A DNA stretch of 14,624 nucleotides, from NCBI GenBank assembly GCA_958439725.1, contig CAUBWJ010000044.1, positions 1 through 14,624 on the forward strand, given 5' to 3'. This document shows positions 1-6,728 of the stretch, piece after piece. The DNA comes from an uncultured Muribaculaceae bacterium. Lineage in GTDB: Bacteria > Bacteroidota > Bacteroidia > Bacteroidales > Muribaculaceae. Position 1 is the stretch's first letter. Every line of letters starts with the position of its first letter. The notes under the pieces are model-generated. The model was not told where the DNA came from and did no database searches. It worked only from the letters and a program-made list of their open reading frames with translations. Position numbers and translations under genes: made by a program.

Positions 1-26
1 TAGCAGAGGCTTTTTGATGGGGATTC

Positions 27-52
27 TTAACGGTTGTTATGAAACACCCTCT
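27..52 (-). repeat. IS-like terminal inverted repeat, left copy
   Basis: This is the left half of an inverted repeat whose partner lies at 14574-14599. The inner 17 bases, GTTATGAAACACCCTCT (36-52), are identical to the reverse complement of the right copy, and 23 of 26 bases match overall. Read outward from the window the terminus is GAGGGTGTTTCATAAC. Beyond about 26 nt the two copies diverge, as expected for the two different ends of one insertion sequence. The element body would lie to the left of position 27, outside the window. The repeat ends 8 nt from the helicase stop codon. No transposase is visible, so the family is not assigned. Confidence 0.6.
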
Positions 53-59
53 TAAAATC

Positions 60-3000
60 TCACCGGAGAGGGATGACTGTGCCCGTGGCGAGGTTCCACA
101 CAAAGCAGCGCACTTTGTCGTGGCCCTGCGTGGCGAGGAAGCGGCGCACGGCTTTAAGGGGGAAGCCGAAGCCGTCAGCCGTCGGAGAGGCGTCCGCCTC
201 CGGGGAACAGAGCACGGCATCCACCTCCCCGTCAGTATGCCACACAATTCTTACGCCCGGAAGGCGGCGCATTGCGTCGTGATACTCCACGGTGTAAACG
301 GCATAGGGACGGCAATGGTCATACCCCTCGAACCAGCTGCGTATAAGGCCGTCCGACTCAATCTGGCGGCGCAGACGCTCCACAGCCTCGTCGGCCATAG
401 CCTTATCTACGGCCCCTGACGCCACAAGCCTGCACGCCGATTTTCCAAGCTGACCGGAGGTAAAGACCGTGCGCAGCATGCGGGCCATGACGGCCTCCAA
501 TTCACCTTTATCTTTATCCGAGTCGGGCCGGGATGATTCCACCGGAACCTCCGACGTGCGCTGAAGCATCTCCTCTACCGTCTCGCCCGGTGTCTCTATC
601 CGCAGCTGCTTCCAGAGGTCGGTACGCGGCAGGGAATAATACGGAGGCATCCTGAAATACCGCTCAGGCTCGAGGGTCTTGCGTGCCTCTTCCTCGCTTT
701 CCAGAGCATGCTGCAGCGCATGGCCCACGGTGAAGGAACTGTATTCGATACCGATCTTCACGTCCATTTCGCCGTCGTCGCTCGAAGCGCTGTCGTCATC
801 CAACGGGAAAAGCTCACGGTCTATCTCCACCTGCACGTCGCTGAACTCCACGCCAGCTTTCATCAGAGCGGTGCGCGAGGCGTCGAGGAAATCGCCCGTG
901 GTCGAAATCTCCTTGCGTGGCTTCGACGGGGCCGGATAGCTCACTATAAGCTCGTCGACGGCACGCGTCAGCGTCACGTAGAGCACATTCAGCTCGTCGA
1001 GCGTCTGTTCGGCCACACGCGCCTCATAACGCTCCTTCAGCGGAGTCAGTGACATCCATGACTTCGGCACGAAGGGATAGACCGGGGGGAGCGAACACGG
1101 AATCTCCGCGCCGAGGCCGGAGGTGTCGAACCATTCCAGGTCCTTGAACTTCACGAAATCCCACGCGGCATCGGGCACATGCACACAGCGGAATTCCAAG
1201 CCCTTCGACTTGTGGGCCGTCATCACCCTTATGGCGTTCTCGTCGGCCGGAGCCGACACCTTTGAGCCGCATCCTGCCGAGTCCCACCACTGCAGGAAGC
1301 TGTGTATGTCGGGGTCGTTTGACTCGCAGTAATCCGCCACGAGGTCCTGGAAGGCCGAGATGAACATGGCCTCGTCGCGCCGCCGCTCTTCGGAAAGCAG
1401 ACGTGTGATCTGCTCCACGAGCGACTGCAGACTATACGCGGCCGTACTGTCGAAACTCTCGGTAATATCGGGCATGACGGTGAAATTGGCCATGGCGTCC
1501 TCCAGAGCTTCGGCCGGCAGCATGTTTCCGTTCACATTATACTCGTAGCGGTTGATGAGCATGAGGATGTCGCGGCGTGTGATCCGGGGCGTTTTCCCGT
1601 CGGTCTCCCTTTCGGAAAGGGGCGGCTCGGGGGGCATGGCGCAGAAGCGGAGCACGCTCACTATGAACCGCACCGCCGGCGACTTTCCAAGCGCCAGCGC
1701 ATCGTCCGACACTATCCTGACGTTTCTCAGCAGCGGGTCGTCAGAACCGGCGAAAAGACACGAGATATAATCTATCACATTCTGCGCCGTGGCGTTGAAG
1801 CGGGTCAGAACGGCAATGTCGCATGGCCGGTAACCGGCGTGGATCTCACGGCGGATGTTGGTTGCCATTATCTCCAGGCAGCGTTCCTGAAGGTCCTTGC
1901 GCCCTTTCTGCATGTTTCCGCGCACGGCCGTCACACACACATATCCCTGCCGGTTTTTCCTGGCCACCTCCTGACGCGCTTTCTGATAGATATCCCGGAA
2001 TGCTCCCGTGAGGGCGCTTGAGGCGGGATCGAACAGGGCGTTGTTGAACCTGACCACCTCGGCCGAGCTGCGCCAGTTGGTGTTTTTTGCGGAATCTATC
2101 GCCGCCTGGTCAACAAACGGCTTGAACTCCTCCGTGACGGAGCTTTGCAGCAGCGTAGGGTCGGAATTTCGGAAACGGTATATGCACTGCTTCTCGTCGC
2201 CGATAATCAGGCTGTCGTTGCCCTCGCTCATTCCCTGCGAGATGAGAGGCCGCAGGTTCTCCCACTGCATCCTTGACGTGTCCTGAAACTCGTCGATAAG
2301 GAAATGGCGCAGCCAGATGCCTATGCGTTCGTAGACAAACGGTGTGTCCGAGCCCTCCATTATTGTGTTGAGAAGCGTATTGGTATCCGACAGCAGCAGC
2401 GTGTTGGTCTCCTTGCGGTATTTCTCTATGTATCTCTCGATTTCAGAAATGATGCCGAGATAGAAAGCGTTGTCGTTCATCGACCGGTAAAGCACCAGGC
2501 GTTTCACCGCATCGTATATCACTGCGCATCGCTCGCCCAGTTCCCGGAGCGAGGCTTCGTCCGTATGCTTCTTGTTGAACAGAGTGGAAGCGTCCGCCAC
2601 GCCGTTTATCAGCGTCTTGCTTTCGGTAAGTTTTTTGAGATTGTCGGTGCCGCCGGCAGCCAGCGCGAACATTCCGCGGGTATTGCGCCCGGGACTGAAA
2701 CCCTCCATGCCCTCGCATCGGTCAATCAGATCGAGCGCGGCCTGTCCCTCGCGGGGAATTATCTTCCGGGCCGCGTCAATCTCCCTGCGCAGGAAAGCCA
2801 CAAGGTTCTGCATATTGGAGCGGTCACCGAAGAAACGGTCCATCTCTTTCTTGTTGAGCATATAAGTCTCGTTGCTTATACGCTTCATGAAGCTCACCAG
2901 AGAGCCGAAGAGAGCCGACGAACGGTTGAAAAGATTCACGGCCATTCCCTGACCCAGGCGGTCGAGGAGATATTCCGTTATCCAGTTGATGTTGTCGTGA

Positions 3001-3524
3001 GTGCGGCGCGATGTCGGGTCGGTGCGGAGTGAGTCAAGAAACTCACCCACGGCCCACTCCACCGCCTCGCCGCTCTCGAGGGCTATCTCATAATTGCCGG
3101 TAAGGTTGGCCTCGCGCGCGAAAGTGCGGAGCACCATCTGGAAGAAAGAGTCGATGGTGCTCACCTGAAAGAAATCGAAGTCGAAGAGCAGACGCCTCAG
3201 GGCTTCTCCGGCGGCACGGGCTATCTGAGGGCGCGTGGCGCCGAGTTCCTTCTCGAGCTCGCCCATATAGGGGCTTCCCTTTTTCCAGCCCCTCACCATT
3301 GAAGCCAGTACGGCAAGTTCATGGAGAATGCGGGCCTTCATCTCGTCGGTGGCCTTGTTGGTAAAGGTAATGGCCAGAATCGAGCGGTGGGCTTTTGAGA
3401 TGTCGCGCCGCAGACGGTTGCGCCCCGTGTTCTTGTCCTTTTCGGACAGGAGGAGCTTAATGTAATCGTAAGTAAGCTGATAGGTCTTGCCTGAGCCTGC
3501 GGAAGCCTTGATTATATCGAGCAT
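60..3524 (-). CDS. UvrD/AddA (RecB-like) superfamily 1A helicase with degenerate C-terminal nuclease domain
   Basis: This is an ATP-dependent 3'-5' DNA helicase of the UvrD/RecB/AddA type, expected to act in the cytoplasm in double-strand-break processing. Visible motifs in the 1154 residues: Walker A ASAGSGKT (7-14), motif Ia around AITFTNKAT (51-59), Walker B LIDEFQDT (409-416), motif III IGDEKQCIYRFR (441-452), motif IV NTNWRSS (481-487), motif V VMTAHKSKGLEF (767-778) and motif VI LNVLYVTLTRA (845-855). All helicase motifs look intact. The C-terminus (about 1008-1154) looks like an AddA/RecB nuclease domain, with SWFEGY at 1063-1068 and a final FVWNL strand. However, the expected RPD and DxK catalytic positions are absent: the segment around 1091-1120 reads RIVWHTDGEVDAVLCS and then an Ala/Ser/Asp-rich stretch. 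The gene is last in the minus-strand operon, 28 nt after the SUI1 gene. Whether an AddB-like partner exists cannot be seen here. Confidence 0.9.
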   Translation of the reverse strand: MLDIIKASAGSGKTYQLTYDYIKLLLSEKDKNTGRNRLRRDISKAHRSILAITFTNKATDEMKARILHELAVLASMVRGWKKGSPYMGELEKELGATRPQIARAAGEALRRLLFDFDFFQVSTIDSFFQMVLRTFAREANLTGNYEIALESGEAVEWAVGEFLDSLRTDPTSRRTHDNINWITEYLLDRLGQGMAVNLFNRSSALFGSLVSFMKRISNETYMLNKKEMDRFFGDRSNMQNLVAFLRREIDAARKIIPREGQAALDLIDRCEGMEGFSPGRNTRGMFALAAGGTDNLKKLTESKTLINGVADASTLFNKKHTDEASLRELGERCAVIYDAVKRLVLYRSMNDNAFYLGIISEIERYIEKYRKETNTLLLSDTNTLLNTIMEGSDTPFVYERIGIWLRHFLIDEFQDTSRMQWENLRPLISQGMSEGNDSLIIGDEKQCIYRFRNSDPTLLQSSVTEEFKPFVDQAAIDSAKNTNWRSSAEVVRFNNALFDPASSALTGAFRDIYQKARQEVARKNRQGYVCVTAVRGNMQKGRKDLQERCLEIMATNIRREIHAGYRPCDIAVLTRFNATAQNVIDYISCLFAGSDDPLLRNVRIVSDDALALGKSPAVRFIVSVLRFCAMPPEPPLSERETDGKTPRITRRDILMLINRYEYNVNGNMLPAEALEDAMANFTVMPDITESFDSTAAYSLQSLVEQITRLLSEERRRDEAMFISAFQDLVADYCESNDPDIHSFLQWWDSAGCGSKVSAPADENAIRVMTAHKSKGLEFRCVHVPDAAWDFVKFKDLEWFDTSGLGAEIPCSLPPVYPFVPKSWMSLTPLKERYEARVAEQTLDELNVLYVTLTRAVDELIVSYPAPSKPRKEISTTGDFLDASRTALMKAGVEFSDVQVEIDRELFPLDDDSASSDDGEMDVKIGIEYSSFTVGHALQHALESEEEARKTLEPERYFRMPPYYSLPRTDLWKQLRIETPGETVEEMLQRTSEVPVESSRPDSDKDKGELEAVMARMLRTVFTSGQLGKSACRLVASGAVDKAMADEAVERLRRQIESDGLIRSWFEGYDHCRPYAVYTVEYHDAMRRLPGVRIVWHTDGEVDAVLCSPEADASPTADGFGFPLKAVRRFLATQGHDKVRCFVWNLATGTVIPLR

Positions 3525-3552
3525 ACGGTGGGGTGTTCAGAGTAAATACCGG

Positions 3553-3900
3553 TCATACGCTGCGGGCCTTGTAGCCGTTGGCAATAAGCCAGCGGGTGGC
3601 GTCGGCGCGGCGGTCGCCTTGCAGTATGATGGCGGCGTCGCCCTCGGTGGAGCCTCCGGTTCCGAGCGAACGCTTTAGGTCGGCGGCAAGCGTCGCGAGA
3701 TCGCCGTCGCCCTCAAAGCCTGAAATACGCGTCACGGTCTTGCCCGCACGCCCTTTGCGCTCGATGGCCACTGTGATACGGCCGGTGAAGCGCCTGGTCT
3801 CTTCCGGAGCGGGTTCCGGAGTATCGGGCCCGGCGGGGAGGTCGGGATTGGCCTCAAGGAAAGCGGCGAGGCTGTTTTGCCAGGGATTCTTTTCCATCAT
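3553..3900 (-). CDS. SUI1/eIF1-family translation factor (YciH-like)
   Basis: This 115-residue protein belongs to the bacterial SUI1/eIF1 (YciH) family, small ribosome-binding proteins related to eukaryotic initiation factor 1. The SUI1 core is clear: ERKGRAGKTVTRISGF (47-62), LAADLKRSLGTGGS (71-84) and ILQGDR (92-97), ending in a GYKARSV tail. Residues 1 to about 38 form a Pro/Glu-rich, probably flexible extension. I chose the ATG at 3900 because it overlaps the upstream lipoprotein stop as ATGA (3897-3900), a typical translational-coupling arrangement. The second ATG, directly after it, is equally possible and would shorten the protein by one residue. The physiological role of bacterial SUI1 proteins is not well settled, so no specific process is claimed. 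Confidence 0.88.
   Translation of the reverse strand: MMEKNPWQNSLAAFLEANPDLPAGPDTPEPAPEETRRFTGRITVAIERKGRAGKTVTRISGFEGDGDLATLAADLKRSLGTGGSTEGDAAIILQGDRRADATRWLIANGYKARSV
3897..3900 (-). other. ATGA start/stop overlap
   Basis: On the minus strand the bases ATGA carry the start of the SUI1 gene and the TGA stop of the upstream lipoprotein gene. This suggests translational coupling and supports the ATG at 3900 as the SUI1 start. Confidence 0.7.
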
Positions 3901-4397
3901 CGCATCGGTTCTTCGTCAAACAGACGTTCGCGGAATGAATCCGGGTCAGGATACTGCACGGTATCGCCATAACTGAGAGTATCCGACGCCATATCGTACG
4001 GATTGTCGATATTCCCCACCAGAATAGAAAGCAGGCGTGCGTAAGGGAGCTTGTCGGGAGGGAGGGTGCCGTAATAAGATGCCGCGGAATCGGCATTGGT
4101 CTCGTAGGCACGACGGTAGAGGCCGGCGGCCGTCGACACATTTGACTGTATATCGGTACTGTCGGTATCGGCAAGCTGCATATAGACTATCGACAGGCGC
4201 GCAAGCTGGCTGGCGGGCATGTCGGAAAGGTTCTCGTTGCCCACAATGTGGGAGGCCACGCTGCGCGCGGCGGTCATGTCGCCGTTGGCGGTAGCCATTT
4301 CAGCCTCGCGTATCTGGCTTTCTATATCAGAGGAGCCGGCGCAGCCACCGAAGGCGAGACATATAGCGGCCAACGCCGCCATCAATGATATTTTCAT
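3897..4397 (-). CDS. putative helical lipoprotein, function unknown
   Basis: This 166-residue protein starts with a lipoprotein-type signal: a positively charged n-region (MK), a hydrophobic core and a FGGC lipobox with Cys19 as the probable lipidated residue. The lipobox is slightly off the classical LAGC pattern, which is common in Bacteroidetes. The mature part is acidic and looks mainly alpha-helical. Stretches such as IREAEMATANGDMTAARSVA (29-48) and LSIVYMQLADTDS resemble single TPR-like helical hairpins, but no full TPR array can be defined. I do not recognise the family. Its stop codon overlaps the SUI1 start by 4 nt and it lies 28 nt after the other lipoprotein gene, so the two are probably co-expressed. 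It should sit in the inner or outer membrane facing the periplasm. Confidence 0.75.
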   Translation of the reverse strand: MKISLMAALAAICLAFGGCAGSSDIESQIREAEMATANGDMTAARSVASHIVGNENLSDMPASQLARLSIVYMQLADTDSTDIQSNVSTAAGLYRRAYETNADSAASYYGTLPPDKLPYARLLSILVGNIDNPYDMASDTLSYGDTVQYPDPDSFRERLFDEEPMR

Positions 4398-4425
4398 AGT
4401 GTATCTAATTATAAGAGCTTTTTAA

Positions 4426-4854
4426 TCAATCGTTATCGGAACGGGGGATGCGGCGCAGATAAACGTAGTCGCTGCCCTCGTGGCGCAGAGTCAGCGACGT
4501 GCCGGTGAATTCCTGCACGCGGCGTGCAAGCCGCCGGGGGATGTCGCCTATAAGAGAGGAATCGCCCTGGAGTTCGGTCAGCACCGGTTCGACATCTATC
4601 ACCAGACTGTCGTCGACCACGTCCCAGCGGCCTGCCACAGCGTATGTGAGAATGCCCGGCTTGATCGCGCGCACGGTGCATGTGGCGTCATCGTTCAGTT
4701 CCAGCAGGGGCTGGTCCTGCGAGATTTCGTTGATATAATAGTGGCCCGGCATCTGTCTGGCTTTCTCGGAAAGCCTGTGGCATCCTGCGGCTACGGCACA
4801 TACGGCCGTGGCTACCAGAAGCGAGGCGATGATTCTTGACGGCAAAAGTCTCAT
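4426..4854 (-). CDS. putative small lipoprotein with lipocalin-like beta-rich domain
   Basis: This 142-residue protein has an n-region MRLLPSR, a hydrophobic stretch and a good lipobox VAAGC with Cys25 as the probable lipidation site. The mature part looks beta-rich: GHYYINE, PLLELNDDATCTVRA, YAVAGRWDVVDDSLVIDVEP and LTLRHEGSDYVYLRRI read like consecutive antiparallel strands. The pattern of a GxW near strand A, an ELNDDAT-type turn and a GxWxxxDDSL turn resembles lipocalin-like lipoproteins of Bacteroidetes. That is a weak fold-level resemblance, not a family assignment. The gene lies 21 nt after dnaX and 28 nt before the next lipoprotein gene. The function is unknown. Confidence 0.75.
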   Translation of the reverse strand: MRLLPSRIIASLLVATAVCAVAAGCHRLSEKARQMPGHYYINEISQDQPLLELNDDATCTVRAIKPGILTYAVAGRWDVVDDSLVIDVEPVLTELQGDSSLIGDIPRRLARRVQEFTGTSLTLRHEGSDYVYLRRIPRSDND

Positions 4855-4875
4855 GGCTGTTATACGATTCGGAGT

Positions 4876-6690
4876 TTATAGTCGGAGTTTGAAAGTCTTT
4901 ATAAGTTCCACCAGATGGGGATTCTGCTTCTTGAGTTCCTCGAGAAGGTCGTGGTCGCTGAGGGTATGGCGCGGGCCTTCCCCCTCGTTTATATCAACGT
5001 CAAACCACACGCTGTCGTTTTTCAGCGCATCCTTCAAAGCGTCGAGAATCGCTGCGCGATGAGCCTCCAGAATTTCCTTCTGCTTGATATTCTGCACGGT
5101 TACGGTGAACTTCTCGGGCTTCTCGCCGGTCTGGGGACGTGACATGCGCATGGTCTGCGAGAGTATTGTCTCGGAGCGGTGGTCACGTGCGTATCCGCTC
5201 CACACCTTGGCCAGTTCCGCCGGGTCAACCGGGGTGTCGCGCAGCGGAGCGCCGTAGTTTCCTGCCGGAGCTTCGGCTGCCACATCGGGATGGGAGGAGG
5301 CACTGCGTGCATTCTTTATGGAAAAGGACATGGCACCCTTCACAGCCATGGGCTGCGGGCGGCTTCCGCCCATAACAGGGGCGGCAGCGCGTGGAGCCGG
5401 AGCGGTTCGCGGTGGCTGAACGGGAGCCGGTGTGGCGCCTGCGGCAGCCCGCGGAGCAGCGGCTACCGCCGGTGTGGCGGAGGCGGGAGCGGAGCGCGGA
5501 GCCTGGGGCTGTTGTTGTGGCTTGTTTCCGGCTGTGGCGCCGGATGCGGCGATAGGTTTCAACCGCCCCTCTCCGTCGCCGCTTTTACTGGGGGAGGGGC
5601 TGAGTAATTGGCACAGTTTGGCGAGCGTGAGCTCTATGAGGAACTGTTTGTTGGACGCCTGCCTGTAATTCAGGTCGGCCTCGTTGCAGAGGTTCATGGC
5701 CCTGAACAGGAATTCGGGGGTACATTTGGCCGCTTTCTCGGCCATGGCCTTGCGCACGTCGTCGCCGGCATCCAGGAGGGAGAGCGTAGACGGGTCGCGC
5801 GCCACGGTGAGGTCGCGGAGATAGGCCCCGAGACCGTTTATGAAGAAAAGCGAATCGAAACCGTTGTCGCGGATTTCCTTATAGATAAGCCAGGTGTTGA
5901 GAACGTTTCCGGCAAGAAATTCGTCGAGAAGACGGTTGTAATAGCTCGAATCGAGCACGTTGAGAGCGTCGATAGTCGCCTGATACGTCACATTGCCACC
6001 GGACGAGGCCACCACCTGATCGAAGATGGACAGGGCGTCGCGCATAGCTCCGTCGGCGTTGCGGGCTATCACGTTCAGTGCGGCCGGTTCAACGGTTATT
6101 CCCTCCTGCGAAGCCACGTAGGTGAGATGGTCAACCATATCACGGATGGTGATGCGGTGGAAATCGTAAATCTGGCAGCGCGAGAGAATTGTGGGAATAA
6201 TCTTGTGCTTCTCGGTTGTAGCGAGAATGAACACCACATACGACGGCGGCTCCTCCAGTGTCTTCAGGAAAGCGTTGAAAGCCGACGACGACAGCATGTG
6301 GACCTCATCGACTATAAACACGCGGTAGCGTCCGAGCGAAGGGGGAACCTGCACCTGTTCCACAAGGTTGCGGATATCGTTGACGCCGTTGTTGGAGGCG
6401 GCGTCAAGCTCGATTATGTTCATCGAGGTGCCGCGGTTGAAGGCACGGCACGACTCACATTCGTTGCAGGCCTCCCCGTCGGGAGTTATGTTGGAGCAAT
6501 TTATCGTTTTTGCAAAAATTCGGGCGCAGGAGGTCTTGCCTACGCCGCGAGAGCCGCAAAACAGATAAGAATGGGCCAGACGGTTTGTGGCCACGGCGTT
6601 TTTCAGCGTGGTTGTGAGGGCTTTCTGCCCAACCACACTCGCAAACGTCGACGGACGGTACTTTCTGGCCGATACTACGTAATTTTTCAT
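4876..6690 (-). CDS. dnaX: DNA polymerase III subunit gamma/tau
   Basis: DnaX is the clamp-loader ATPase subunit that loads the sliding clamp and couples polymerases at the replication fork. In this 604-residue protein the N-terminal AAA+ module is complete: Walker A GSRGVGKT (46-53), a four-cysteine zinc module (Cys65, Cys75, Cys78, Cys81), Walker B FIVDEVH (125-131), sensor 1 LATTEK (156-161) and the SRC arginine-finger motif (170-172). Domains II-III run to about residue 363. A Pro/Ala-rich linker follows (about 364-450), then a C-terminal region with a conserved-looking tail (about 490-604), so a full tau form is made. I see no obvious A-rich slippery site for a gamma frameshift. A palindromic segment encodes residues 364-376 at the start of the linker. 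The start gives the typical MKNYVVSARKYRPSTF. The gene is 38 nt downstream of the histidine kinase. Confidence 0.97.
   Translation of the reverse strand: MKNYVVSARKYRPSTFASVVGQKALTTTLKNAVATNRLAHSYLFCGSRGVGKTSCARIFAKTINCSNITPDGEACNECESCRAFNRGTSMNIIELDAASNNGVNDIRNLVEQVQVPPSLGRYRVFIVDEVHMLSSSAFNAFLKTLEEPPSYVVFILATTEKHKIIPTILSRCQIYDFHRITIRDMVDHLTYVASQEGITVEPAALNVIARNADGAMRDALSIFDQVVASSGGNVTYQATIDALNVLDSSYYNRLLDEFLAGNVLNTWLIYKEIRDNGFDSLFFINGLGAYLRDLTVARDPSTLSLLDAGDDVRKAMAEKAAKCTPEFLFRAMNLCNEADLNYRQASNKQFLIELTLAKLCQLLSPSPSKSGDGEGRLKPIAASGATAGNKPQQQPQAPRSAPASATPAVAAAPRAAAGATPAPVQPPRTAPAPRAAAPVMGGSRPQPMAVKGAMSFSIKNARSASSHPDVAAEAPAGNYGAPLRDTPVDPAELAKVWSGYARDHRSETILSQTMRMSRPQTGEKPEKFTVTVQNIKQKEILEAHRAAILDALKDALKNDSVWFDVDINEGEGPRHTLSDHDLLEELKKQNPHLVELIKTFKLRL
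5565..5600. repeat. palindromic segment inside dnaX linker
   Basis: Ten-base arms GCCCCTCTCC (5565-5574) and GGGGAGGGGC (5591-5600) are inverted repeats with one mismatch, separated by 16 nt. On the minus strand the segment encodes DnaX residues 364-376 (SPSPSKSGDGEGR), exactly where the conserved domain III ends and the Pro/Ala-rich linker begins. It resembles small palindromic repeat elements that can sit in coding regions at permissive linkers, but no second copy is visible in the window. Confidence 0.45.
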
Positions 6691-6728
6691 TCGGGATAAT
6701 TATCTCGTGGTTTTTCGTTAAGGAAAGA

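Noticed and set aside
2304..3032. 242-codon plus-strand open frame opposite the helicase gene
   Set aside because: It is a shadow of the helicase reading frame with no domain, signal or start context.
5400..5620. Programmed frameshift site for a gamma form of DnaX
   Set aside because: No A-rich slippery heptamer is seen on the coding strand near the linker. The palindrome alone is not enough.
5608..6699. 363-codon open frame on the plus strand opposite dnaX
   Set aside because: It is fully antisense to the conserved dnaX core, has no recognisable domain and its composition follows the GC-rich codons of dnaX.
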